A stretch of DNA of 5,132 nucleotides from UBA9865 sp035647835 (GCA_035647835.1 DASRMS010000228.1:1-5132), one strand, 5' to 3'; positions 1 to 4,939 are shown, numbered from the stretch's first letter. Notes: generated from the sequence alone by a model not told the origin. Translations and numbers: made by a program.

Positions 1-83
1 AAAGAAGATCTGGTTGATAGGCCGGAGGTGTAATGGCAGCAATGTCTTAAGCTGACCGGTACTAATAGGTCGAGGACTTGACC
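1..83 (+). rRNA. 23S ribosomal RNA, 3' end (partial)
   Basis: This is the terminal part of domain VI of 23S rRNA. The blocks GGTTGATAGGCCGG and GACCGGTACTAATAG, followed by GAGGACTTGACC, are the near-universal 3' end of bacterial 23S rRNA. I place the mature end near 83 by analogy with other Firmicutes, where the last bases (CTTGACC) pair with the 23S 5' end. The short variable helix around 32-50 differs from the usual sequence but still pairs (GGCA with TGTC through a GCAA-like loop). The rest of the gene lies left of the window. It is the promoter-proximal neighbour of the 5S gene in the same operon. Confidence 0.95.
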
Positions 84-103
84 TAAAAATATCTATGTGA
101 AAT

Positions 104-132
104 TGCGACAGGGGACGGTTCTCATTGTCGCA
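104..132 (+). repeat. REP-type palindrome in the 23S-5S spacer
   Basis: A perfect 7-bp inverted repeat (TGCGACA at 104-110, TGTCGCA at 126-132) encloses a loop containing GGGGACGGTTCT. The GACAGGGGACGGTTCT..TTGTC pattern is, from memory, a common dispersed REP sequence in Firmicutes, mobilised by REP-associated (Y1/TnpA-REP) tyrosine transposases. No transposase is present here. A second copy of the core GGGGACGGTT lies at 2370-2379. The element sits inside a transcribed rRNA operon spacer, so it must be tolerated during pre-rRNA processing. Confidence 0.7.
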
Positions 133-168
133 TGCTCTGAAAATCGCTGTTCAGTTTTGAGAGAACTT

Positions 169-284
169 TCTGGTGGAAATGGCGGAGGGGTTCCACCCGT
201 TCCCATTCCGAACACGGCCGTTAAGCCCTCCAGCGCCGATGGTACTTGGGACGCGAGTCCCCGGGAGAGTAGGTCTCTGCCAGA
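169..284 (+). rRNA. rrf: 5S ribosomal RNA (complete)
   Basis: The 116-nt gene carries the diagnostic 5S core (CCCGTTCCCATTCCGAACACGG, split over loops B and C), the CAGCGCCGATGGTACT segment and the GGGAGAGTAGG segment of helix IV/loop E. The ends were set by helix I: TCTGGT at 169-174 pairs with GCCAGA at 279-284. It lies about 85 nt after the 23S end and about 11 nt before an intrinsic terminator, so it is the last gene of this rRNA operon. The sequence looks Negativicute-like to me. Confidence 0.95.
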
Positions 285-295
285 TCCCTTTTTCT

Positions 296-330
296 ACGAC
301 GCACTGAGTAATCGGTGTGTCGTTTGTTTT
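296..330 (+). terminator. Intrinsic terminator of the upstream rRNA operon
   Basis: A 9-bp stem (ACGACGCAC at 296-304, GTGTGTCGT at 315-323, one G-U pair) with a 10-nt loop is followed by a T-rich tract (TTTGTTTT). It sits just after the 5S gene and ends the rRNA operon. The stem sequence belongs to a family seen twice more in this window (514-550 and 2503-2536), and the similarity continues past the T-tract into TTTAT..CCCGCAC. Confidence 0.85.
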
Positions 331-340
331 ATCCCGCACG

Positions 341-364
341 ATTGTCTCCCGGTGACATGTCCCC
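341..364 (-). repeat. Possible degenerate REP-like site
   Basis: Read on the minus strand this is GGGGACATGTCACC followed by GGGAGACAAT, which resembles the GGGGAC..GTCAC layout of Firmicute REP sequences, though the symmetry is weak. It sits just past the 5S terminator, in a stretch (331-442) where I see no gene, no tRNA and no convincing promoter. It could also be chance. Confidence 0.25.
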
Positions 365-485
365 TCCTTGGGCGAATGCTACATAACCAGGTGACCACGC
401 TATTGGAGGTGGTAGCTCATTGTATACTCTTTAGCGTAACTTGTATCCTGATAACTCCGTTCGCTTTGCTCACTGGGTTAGGCCT

Positions 486-504
486 GAGTAGGTCTCTGCC
501 AGAT
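486..504 (+). pseudogene. Displaced 19-nt copy of the 5S rRNA 3' end
   Basis: Bases 486-504 are identical to bases 267-285, the last 18 nt of the 5S gene plus one flanking base. As at the real 5S gene, an ACGACGCAC-type terminator follows after about ten bases. The rest of the 5S gene is absent, and upstream is the repeat beginning at 443. The likeliest reading is the remnant of a second 5S-terminator junction left by duplication or recombination. It cannot make a functional 5S rRNA. Confidence 0.7.
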
Positions 505-513
505 TTAACTTTG

Positions 514-550
514 AACGACGCACTAACTTATGTTGGTGCGTTGTTTCTTT
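514..550 (+). terminator. Second intrinsic terminator after the 5S relic
   Basis: A 10-bp stem (AACGACGCAC at 514-523, GTGCGTTGTT at 536-545, one G-U pair) is followed by a pyrimidine tail TTCTTT. It would serve as a back-up stop for rRNA transcription before the oxidoreductase promoter at 636. The stem matches the terminators at 296 and 2503. Confidence 0.75.
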
Positions 551-568
551 ATGTGCCCGCACTGTTAC

Positions 569-583
569 CTCCCAATGTGGGAG
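569..583. other. Short perfect hairpin in non-coding DNA
   Basis: CTCCCA at 569-574 and TGGGAG at 578-583 form a 6-bp stem with a 3-nt loop. No T-run follows, so it is not an obvious terminator. It lies between the second terminator and the promoter at 636. Its role is unknown. Confidence 0.4.
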
Positions 584-635
584 ATGAAATTACTTGATCG
601 GCTGCATAATGTGAAAATATGCTAAAAATAATGAA

Positions 636-664
636 TTGCCTTACAATGGCACCAGTGCTATAAT
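636..664 (+). promoter_or_regulatory. Sigma-A promoter for the oxidoreductase, extended -10
   Basis: TTGCCT (636-641), a 17-nt spacer and a consensus TATAAT (659-664) form a strong housekeeping-type promoter. TGC just before the -10 adds an extended -10 (TGn) element. Transcription should start near 671, giving a leader of roughly 185 nt before the start codon at 858. Confidence 0.75.
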
Positions 665-672
665 ATGGTTAT

Positions 673-822
673 TAACTCCTAGCTATTATGCTTGTGTTCT
701 TGGACGATCATGCTCTCCAATAATGTCGGTGCGTGATCTGGAGTTATCCCTACTTCTATGTGAAGCGCCTGCATTTAACCTCGCTTGGCGCTTAATAGCT
801 ATAAAGTACTTTGATAAAGTAC
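673..822 (+). promoter_or_regulatory. Structured 5' leader RNA, possible riboswitch-like element
   Basis: Several exact inverted repeats are packed into this untranslated leader. 680-688 (TAGCTATTA) pairs with 793-801. Inside it, 706-713 pairs with 731-738 (8 bp, one G-U) and 763-769 pairs with 787-793 (7 bp, sharing one base with the outer helix). Together they describe a three-way junction. A competing 7-bp helix, 673-679 with 740-746, crosses the outer one, so two folds could alternate. I do not recognise any known riboswitch signature (TPP, FMN, cobalamin, SAM, purine or T-box). A regulatory role is inferred; it may simply be a folded leader. Confidence 0.45.
806..822. promoter_or_regulatory. 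Perfect 7-3-7 inverted repeat upstream of the RBS
   Basis: GTACTTT (806-812), GAT, AAAGTAC (816-822) is a perfect palindrome about 25 nt upstream of the Shine-Dalgarno sequence. As RNA it is a short A-U-rich hairpin; as DNA it could be a repressor site acting as a roadblock. The sequence does not decide between these. Confidence 0.4.
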
Positions 823-846
823 AAAAGTAAAAAACATTAAATGAAC

Positions 847-851
847 GGAGG
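847..851 (+). promoter_or_regulatory. Ribosome binding site that favours the second ATG
   Basis: GGAGG lies only 3 nt before the ATG at 855 but 6 nt before the adjacent ATG at 858. The second has normal Firmicute spacing, so 858 is the more likely start. The two differ by a single methionine. Confidence 0.7.
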
Positions 852-857
852 AATATG

Positions 858-2330
858 ATGGAAAGCAATGTGTATGTGGAAACCCCCAATAACCTGCCCA
901 TCTATGATGAGTGCGATATCCTTGTAGTTGGTGGCGGTTGTGCCGGACACAGCGCAGCCATCGCAGCAGCGCGTGCGGGTGCGAAGAATATCATCCTGAT
1001 GGAACGCTATGGCTATATGGGCGGTGATGTTACAGGCGGTTATGTCATCATGGTGCCGAAGCTATCCTGGTATGGTAAGTCCTTTGTCCGCGGCTTGCAG
1101 GAGGAATGGTTCACGCGTCTAGAGAAAATCCCCAATGCCGTGTTAGGACCTAAGCTCAACGAGATTGGCATGACCGACCCGGCCATGATTAACGCATGGA
1201 AGGCCATTCACGGGTGTGTAAGCGAAAGCACGCCCCAAAGACTTGTCCGTGCAGTCTATTACGAACCAAATCAGCTGAAAATCGAAATGGATAAGATGCT
1301 GCTGGAAGAAAAGGATAAGATACGAGTGCAGTATCACTCGTGGGGAACAAAGCCCATTATGGAAGGCAATGAAGTCAAAGGAGTCATTTTCGAAAGCAAG
1401 GAAGGGCGCAAAGCAATTTTCGCCAAGACAGTGATTGACGCCACGGGGGACGGCGACATTTTTCGCCAGACAGGAACGCCGTTTAGGGCGCTGGCAGACA
1501 GCAATACCCGTTCAAGTACGACAGCACTTGTCTGGCGTATCGGCGGTATCAACTGGGATCTCTATTATGAATGGACGAAAGTCAATCCTGAAGCAAACAA
1601 GGCACTGCGTGCAGGGCTCGCCAGAGTCGCTGGGTACCGTTGCATGCCGATTCCCTCCAATCAGAATGATGTCTGCTGGATCAATAACTGGCACGCGAAT
1701 AAAGATTGTGCCAACATTAAAGATGCCACACATACGGAAATCCAGACACGCGACACAATGCGGGATGTACTCGAGTATTTGCGCGTAACCTGCCCAGTTG
1801 CTTTCAGAAATGCCTATCTTTATGATATAGCTCCTCAGCTCGGCACACGTTGCAGCTACAGACTTCAGGGCGAATACATTATGACGCCGAACGATTTCGC
1901 CTTTGCGCCCAAATTTGATGATGTGATTGCCTGGCATTCCACAATCTGCATGATTAATGATTGCGCACCCATTGAAATCCCGTATCGGGCGATTCTGCCG
2001 CAGCAAATCGATAATTTGCTCTGCCCGGGCCGCCATATTTCTGCGGACGACGTGGCTATTGACTGGCTCACACTGATTCCTCAGTGCATCGGCACTGGAC
2101 AGGCGGCCGGAGTAGCCGCCGCAGTTGCATTAGCAGACGGTTCGAATGTCAGGAATGTGAACATTAAAAAAGTCCAAGATATCTTAGTGGAACAGGATGT
2201 TCCGCTGCCGCGCAATGACAAAACAGACCCATCGTATACGGCCTGTTGTGAAGAACATGAATATGGCCTCTACACAGATCTGGCCAAAAAAGCCAAAGCG
2301 GAAGGAATCGTTGAATACCGCCAATGGTAA
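858..2330 (+). CDS. FAD-dependent oxidoreductase (FAD_oxidored family)
   Basis: A 490-residue flavoprotein, numbered from the Met at 858. The N-terminal Rossmann fold is clear: DILVVGGGCAG holds the GxGxxG dinucleotide-binding motif (residues 25-30) and ends in E49, the expected ribose-binding acid, followed by a GG pair (55-56) typical of the family. ATGDGD (195-200) is the second conserved FAD-contact motif. CPGRHIS (389-395) and GTGQAAG (412-418) are the C-terminal signature that closes the flavin site. This order fits the PF12831-type family, and the length is normal. No signal peptide or membrane helix is visible, so it should be cytoplasmic. Fourteen cysteines are present, but not as a CxxCxxC ferredoxin motif. 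The substrate cannot be told; family members serve varied redox reactions in anaerobes. The gene is monocistronic, with its own promoter at 636 and a terminator at 2503. Confidence 0.9.
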   Translation: MESNVYVETPNNLPIYDECDILVVGGGCAGHSAAIAAARAGAKNIILMERYGYMGGDVTGGYVIMVPKLSWYGKSFVRGLQEEWFTRLEKIPNAVLGPKLNEIGMTDPAMINAWKAIHGCVSESTPQRLVRAVYYEPNQLKIEMDKMLLEEKDKIRVQYHSWGTKPIMEGNEVKGVIFESKEGRKAIFAKTVIDATGDGDIFRQTGTPFRALADSNTRSSTTALVWRIGGINWDLYYEWTKVNPEANKALRAGLARVAGYRCMPIPSNQNDVCWINNWHANKDCANIKDATHTEIQTRDTMRDVLEYLRVTCPVAFRNAYLYDIAPQLGTRCSYRLQGEYIMTPNDFAFAPKFDDVIAWHSTICMINDCAPIEIPYRAILPQQIDNLLCPGRHISADDVAIDWLTLIPQCIGTGQAAGVAAAVALADGSNVRNVNIKKVQDILVEQDVPLPRNDKTDPSYTACCEEHEYGLYTDLAKKAKAEGIVEYRQW

Positions 2331-2362
2331 AGCTGTTCAGCTTGTAAGAGCCTGCGCACCAC

Positions 2363-2390
2363 GGTGACGGGGGACGGTTTTTTTCACACC
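2363..2390 (+). repeat. REP-type palindrome downstream of the oxidoreductase
   Basis: GGTGACGGGGGACGGTT followed by a run of T and TCACACC repeats the layout of the element at 104-132: a GTGA/TCAC arm pair flanking the core GGGGACGGTT (2370-2379). The arms are imperfect. It lies about 30 nt after the stop codon, a usual place for REP sequences. The T-run inside it might also weakly help termination. Confidence 0.6.
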
Positions 2391-2433
2391 TGTATTTAGC
2401 AAAGTTTCGCCCTTGGTTGTGCATGCTAATACC

Positions 2434-2496
2434 TGGTATCCTGATAAATACACTCGCTTTGCTTACTGTGTTAGCCCAGTGTATTTATCATCACCA
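2434..2496. repeat. Large hairpin repeat, copy 2 of the composite module
   Basis: A 13-bp perfect stem (2442-2454 with 2478-2490) has a 4-bp outer extension (TGGT 2434-2437 with ACCA 2493-2496) and a 23-nt loop. The loop segment CGCTTTGCT.ACTG.GTTAG is shared with 462-481, while the arms differ, so loop and flank rather than stem are conserved. It lies in the convergent gap between the oxidoreductase and the membrane protein gene. It has no T-tract and is not a classical terminator. Confidence 0.65.
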
Positions 2497-2502
2497 TATT
2501 TT

Positions 2503-2536
2503 AACGACGCACTAATCAATAAGTGCGTCGTTTTTT
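2503..2536 (+). terminator. Shared convergent intrinsic terminator
   Basis: A perfect 11-bp stem (AACGACGCACT at 2503-2513, AGTGCGTCGTT at 2522-2532) with an 8-nt loop leads into a run of T on the + strand, ending the oxidoreductase transcript. On the minus strand the hairpin begins a few bases after the membrane protein stop codon, but its tail (TTAAAAT) is less U-rich, so termination there may be weaker. It is the third and best-preserved member of the family at 296 and 514. Confidence 0.85.
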
Positions 2537-3914
2537 ATGCGCCCGTCAGAGGGAACTTCGTCTTTACAAAGTCACAAATTTCATCATGCATATTAATAAT
2601 AATGAAGCCGTGACTAGTATTAATTAAAATAAAGGGAGGCTGCTGTGGATCTAAATATAACTTACCCCTGCCATAGCCCTCTACATCAAAAGTTCCTTTC
2701 TTCAGGTTCTCCAATCCAGTACCTGCGATTTTTCTTGAGGTTGGCAGCTCTTCCAAAAGTTCAATAGATTCTATTGCTGCTGTATCGATTGTAGCTATTT
2801 CTGATAAATGAGTTATTACAATTGCTGAATCCCTTTTCTCAACTTTAAGCGGAGTAAACTCTTCAGCTATCATCCAAATAGGCAGAAAGGGTATTATCAG
2901 GAGACATAGTAATGAAAAAGCAATTACAATTTTGCCTGCCGGTCTTGCCATATTCATAGTCATACCAATACCAACACGGTTGCTGATCATCGTTTTCTGA
3001 TCTTGCGGGTTGTAGTAAAACATGCCGTTAATCCAATGGCTGTCTTCGTCCATATAGATGGGTTTCGTGCTCTCTGCTGCTAATTTATGCTGCATGCTGC
3101 GTGTGGTAAATTCCGCTTTTAACACAGCCCACAGCATAGCTGCAGCATAAATGATCGTAGAAAGCATAAAGACCGTAAATGAAGTCCGACCGTTGATCCC
3201 TAACCAAAAGATGATACTGTAAAAAGTGTTTAGCCAAGCTGCCCAGATCCAAAAGCGTGCCCAGTTATATCTCCTAACCCTTGTTAATGCTATATTATAC
3301 TTACTATCTTCATCGATTATTTCCGTTCGTAGTTGTGAAGCAAGCCGGTAAAATATATAGAATAAAACCGTGGTAAACAGCATTATGCAGCAGCCTAGAA
3401 ATATACTGATGTGTGTTTGTTCCCGACCGGCTGTTAACTCATATACGACAGGGTATGCACTGATGATTATGGCCGGAATAAACAACCATGCATTTGTCTG
3501 ATTCTCAACTTCGGCAGCAGCTTTGATATCTACAAGTATTTTTTGTGTGGTACCTACCTTCCAGTTCTTGCTCTGCTTTAAAGCTTTCAGCTTTCGATGA
3601 TACCTTGTATAGGGTACAAAAGGTACTATAATCGCAAAAATAAGCCAATACATCAAAATTAGCATCATGATTGAAGAGCGATCGACACAAAAAACAGCAA
3701 AGGGTGGAATTGCTAATAGCAAAACAAACTTACGCAGCGCGTATTTAAACTGGTTACAAATATCTATTAAATCTGAATCATTTAACGCCAAGCGCGGTAA
3801 TGTAACACCAAGAATAATATTTTTCCGTGGTTTGGCTTCATTTATTAGTACAAAGTACATAATCGGCAGGATAGGGTAGAAGAGGATCAACATAAAAACT
3901 TTAAAAAAACTCAT
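2535..3914 (-). CDS. Multi-pass membrane protein with DUF5808-like and bacterial PH-like segments
   Basis: A 459-residue integral membrane protein. Hydrophobic segments lie near residues 5-23, 60-77, 80-101, 141-160, 169-190, 222-240, 244-266 and 327-349, so about eight helices. Residues 287-322 (DEDSHWINGMFYYNP, then RVGIGMTMNMARP) match what I remember of DUF5808. The tail (about 360-452), with IESIELLEELP, GTFDVEGYGRGKLYL and PPFILI, resembles a small bacterial PH domain (bPH_5-like). Such proteins are often named DUF1648 or DUF5808 proteins and travel with small GntR regulators; their biochemical role is unknown. The ATG overlaps the gntR stop codon (ATGA), so the two are translationally coupled and co-transcribed. 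Its last codons (LTGA, stop) lie in the conserved flank of the repeated terminator module, so the C-terminus may have been shaped by that repeat. No catalytic residues are evident. Confidence 0.85.
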   Translation of the reverse strand: MSFFKVFMLILFYPILPIMYFVLINEAKPRKNIILGVTLPRLALNDSDLIDICNQFKYALRKFVLLLAIPPFAVFCVDRSSIMMLILMYWLIFAIIVPFVPYTRYHRKLKALKQSKNWKVGTTQKILVDIKAAAEVENQTNAWLFIPAIIISAYPVVYELTAGREQTHISIFLGCCIMLFTTVLFYIFYRLASQLRTEIIDEDSKYNIALTRVRRYNWARFWIWAAWLNTFYSIIFWLGINGRTSFTVFMLSTIIYAAAMLWAVLKAEFTTRSMQHKLAAESTKPIYMDEDSHWINGMFYYNPQDQKTMISNRVGIGMTMNMARPAGKIVIAFSLLCLLIIPFLPIWMIAEEFTPLKVEKRDSAIVITHLSEIATIDTAAIESIELLEELPTSRKIAGTGLENLKKGTFDVEGYGRGKLYLDPQQPPFILINTSHGFIIINMHDEICDFVKTKFPLTGA

Positions 3915-4291
3915 CTTGTCCCCTCCATCTCTTTACTAATCCGGTTAAACAATTCAAGCATTTCTGTTTCGCTGATGCCTTTGACTTTTGCTTCGGATAG
4001 AAGCAGCTTTAACTCTTTAGTCAGTTTAGCCAGTGTTTCTGCTTTGCTGTCATAGGGAAGACTGACTTTGGTACCACTTCGCCGGTCAATAGAGATGATC
4101 CCTTCCTGTTTCAGCAACTGATAAGCTTTATTGACTGTCATTGCATTAATTCCTGATTCATTGGCCAGAGCTCGAATTGTTGGCAGTTTATCACCGTGAT
4201 TTAGCGTTCCCTCAGCTATAGCCAGCAATATCTGGTTTCTGATTTGTAGATAAATGGGCGTCTCACTGGAAAAATCCAAAGCTAAAATCAT
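3911..4291 (-). CDS. GntR-family transcriptional repressor, YtrA-like
   Basis: A 126-residue regulator. Residues about 10-77 form a GntR winged helix-turn-helix: PIYLQIRNQILLAIAEG, then KLPTIRALANESGINAMTVNKAYQLL as the HTH and recognition helix, then the wing with RSGTKV. The remaining ~50 residues are two predicted helices rather than a large effector domain, the short layout of the YtrA subfamily. I start it at the ATG at 4291 because AGGGAG (4300-4305) lies 8 nt upstream; the GTG at 4300 and TTG at 4297 overlap or crowd that site. It is first in an operon with the membrane protein, overlapping it by 4 nt. A perfect palindrome on its own promoter (4306-4326) suggests it represses the operon, with an unknown signal relieving repression, perhaps cell-envelope stress as for some YtrA proteins. 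Confidence 0.88.
   Translation of the reverse strand: MILALDFSSETPIYLQIRNQILLAIAEGTLNHGDKLPTIRALANESGINAMTVNKAYQLLKQEGIISIDRRSGTKVSLPYDSKAETLAKLTKELKLLLSEAKVKGISETEMLELFNRISKEMEGTR
3920..3926 (-). promoter_or_regulatory. Ribosome binding site of the membrane protein gene, inside gntR
   Basis: GGAGGGG on the minus strand, 5 nt before the ATG at 3914, lies within the last codons of gntR. With the ATGA overlap it supports re-initiation or coupled translation. The GGGGAC it contains resembles the REP core only by chance. Confidence 0.75.
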
Positions 4292-4299
4292 CGTCAACA

Positions 4300-4305
4300 C
4301 TCCCT
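4300..4305 (-). promoter_or_regulatory. Ribosome binding site that sets the gntR start
   Basis: AGGGAG on the minus strand lies 8 nt from the ATG at 4291 but 0-2 nt from the upstream GTG and TTG codons, so ATG 4291 is preferred. Little leader is possible: the predicted transcript start is only a few bases upstream of this site. Confidence 0.7.
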
Positions 4306-4326
4306 TGTATTATATATTATAATACA
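4306..4326. promoter_or_regulatory. Probable GntR operator, perfect 9-3-9 palindrome
   Basis: TGTATTATA (4306-4314), TAT, TATAATACA (4318-4326) is a perfect inverted repeat overlapping the -10 box and predicted start point of the gntR operon. Its size and symmetry suit a dimeric GntR wHTH repressor, and its position would block RNA polymerase. That this GntR protein binds it is inference. Confidence 0.7.
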
Positions 4327-4345
4327 TGTAATGCATGGTAGACAA
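4316..4345 (-). promoter_or_regulatory. Promoter of the gntR-membrane protein operon
   Basis: On the minus strand TTGTCT (4345-4340), an 18-nt spacer and a consensus TATAAT (4321-4316) form a good sigma-A promoter. The start would be near 4309, just ahead of the ribosome binding site. The -10 lies inside the operator palindrome. It diverges from the rRNA promoters, with about 120 bp between the nearest -35 boxes. Confidence 0.75.
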
Positions 4346-4377
4346 GATAATAATCAGTTTTTTAACAGGTACTGAAA

Positions 4378-4407
4378 AACAAGTAATAGTTTAAACAATT
4401 GCTTGTT
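4378..4407. promoter_or_regulatory. 30-bp near-palindrome between divergent promoters
   Basis: Bases 4378-4407 are symmetric about GTTTAAAC, with 13 of 15 Watson-Crick pairs (one of the other two is a G-T). The outer arms are AACAAG and CTTGTT. It lies 33 bp upstream of the gntR -35 and 61 bp upstream of the first candidate rRNA -35. It is not followed by a T-tract on either strand. It may be a regulator binding site; the sequence differs from the gntR operator. Confidence 0.45.
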
Positions 4408-4468
4408 AGTAGGAAAATTGCCAGTTAGGTGTGCAGGATGGTAGTGTAATTATGCCAGTATATACCAG

Positions 4469-4497
4469 TTGCCATTAAGGTTAAAATGTGATACACT
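4469..4497 (+). promoter_or_regulatory. Candidate rRNA promoter P1
   Basis: TTGCCA (4469-4474), a 17-nt spacer and TACACT (4492-4497), with TGA before the -10 as an extended element. Just upstream, TATGCCAGTA and TATACCAGTT form a 10-bp imperfect tandem repeat. Tandem promoters are normal ahead of rRNA operons. Confidence 0.55.
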
Positions 4498-4529
4498 GAA
4501 ACTCGTGCCGCAAGACATAAACATTTTAC

Positions 4530-4558
4530 TTGCGTACGGGTTAGCCAGGACTTACTTT
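4530..4558 (+). promoter_or_regulatory. Weak candidate rRNA promoter P2
   Basis: TTGCGT (4530-4535), 17 nt, TACTTT (4553-4558). Spacing is right but both boxes are only partial matches, so this is the least certain of the three. Confidence 0.3.
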
Positions 4559-4573
4559 ACCATGAAATGGATG

Positions 4574-4602
4574 TTGACATGAGAGCCAGGGCATGGTAAG
4601 AT
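4574..4602 (+). promoter_or_regulatory. Main candidate rRNA promoter P3
   Basis: A consensus -35 TTGACA (4574-4579), 17 nt, and TAAGAT (4597-4602). It is the only perfect -35 in the region, and it lies at the edge of the long leader that carries boxA, so it is the best candidate for the main promoter of the downstream rRNA operon. The start would be near 4609. Confidence 0.65.
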
Positions 4603-4651
4603 AATATTCCGGTCGTGAGAGCGGCAAGGATGTAAAACACAGAGTATTCAG

Positions 4652-4716
4652 AAGCAAGCAGAACGCGAAGCAAGACCTGGAGGCACCGCAGGCGTATACG
4701 ATATACGTTGAGGATG
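4652..4716 (+). repeat. rRNA leader repeat unit A
   Basis: This unit aligns without gaps to 4844-4908 at an offset of 192 nt, with 46 of 65 positions identical by hand count. Best-kept parts are AAGCAAG, GGCGTAT and the ATACGTTGA.GATG block. It can fold as an extended hairpin: CGTAT pairs with ATACG at the tip, with GGCA/TGCC and ACCT/AGGT below. The unit precedes the boxA at 4766. Confidence 0.6.
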
Positions 4717-4765
4717 CCGCAAGGTTGAAGCGACAAAGAGATGCGCAGCTGATGGACGATCTGGA

Positions 4766-4778
4766 GCTCTTTGAAAAC
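4766..4778 (+). promoter_or_regulatory. boxA antitermination site of the rRNA leader
   Basis: GCTCTTTGAAAAC closely matches the rRNA boxA consensus (E. coli TGCTCTTTAACA; Bacillus has TTTGAAAACT). In RNA it recruits NusB-S10 and keeps polymerase from early Rho-dependent termination. It lies about 160 nt after the predicted start and 290 nt before the 16S gene. Confidence 0.75.
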
Positions 4779-4843
4779 TGAACAGGAATATGTAACGCCA
4801 TGCGAAGTACACATCGATACATTCGATATAATTGGCAGTTCAA

Positions 4844-4908
4844 AAGCAAGTAGTGCGAGGCGCAAGAGGTTCCGGCAGCGGAGGCGTATCGATAATACGT
4901 TGATGATG
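4844..4908 (+). repeat. rRNA leader repeat unit B
   Basis: The second copy of the unit at 4652-4716. The tip hairpin is kept (CGTAT/ATACG, loop CGATA) although the loop bases differ from unit A, so structure appears better conserved than sequence. The lower stem is less regular than in unit A. Confidence 0.6.
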
Positions 4909-4939
4909 ACGGGTTCTCGTAGCAACGACGCAATACGAA

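Larger units (their letters stand above)
443..564 (+). repeat. Composite repeat module, copy 1 (hairpin relic, 5S tail and terminator)
   Basis: This stretch parallels 2436-2547. Both begin with GTATCCTGATAA, share a conserved inner segment (CGCTTTGCT, then a variable base, then ACTG.GTTAG), then diverge, then share an AACGACGCAC terminator hairpin and a trailing TTTATG.GCCCG. In copy 2 the inner segment is the loop of a long perfect hairpin. Here the right arm is replaced by sequence identical to the 5S 3' end, so the hairpin is largely lost. It looks like a recombined or decayed member of a dispersed non-coding repeat family. Confidence 0.55.

Noticed and set aside
403..428. TTGGAG and TATACT as a promoter
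   Set aside because: The spacer is only 14 nt and there is no proper TGn element.
405..440. GGAGGTGGTAGCTCATTG resembles a tRNA D-arm or T-box core
   Set aside because: There is no acceptor-stem partner, anticodon arm or GGTTCGAATCC-type T-loop at tRNA spacing, and no T-box AGGGTGGNACCGCG.
97..597. A 166-codon open frame on the + strand
   Set aside because: It runs through the whole 5S gene, its terminator and the 5S relic, and has no ribosome binding site; it is a chance frame over RNA.
1512..2036. A 174-codon open frame on the minus strand
   Set aside because: It is antisense to conserved parts of the oxidoreductase, with no RBS and no recognisable domain.
2331..2344. AAGCTGTTCAGCTT hairpin just after the oxidoreductase stop as a terminator
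   Set aside because: The 5-6 bp stem has no T-tract; the hairpin at 2503 is a far better terminator.
3917..3926. GGAGGGGACA as another REP core
   Set aside because: It is the ribosome binding site of the membrane protein gene and has no flanking palindrome.
4292..4300. GTG (4300) or TTG (4297) as the gntR start
   Set aside because: Both overlap or crowd the AGGGAG ribosome binding site; ATG at 4291 has 8-nt spacing and begins at the normal GntR N-terminus.
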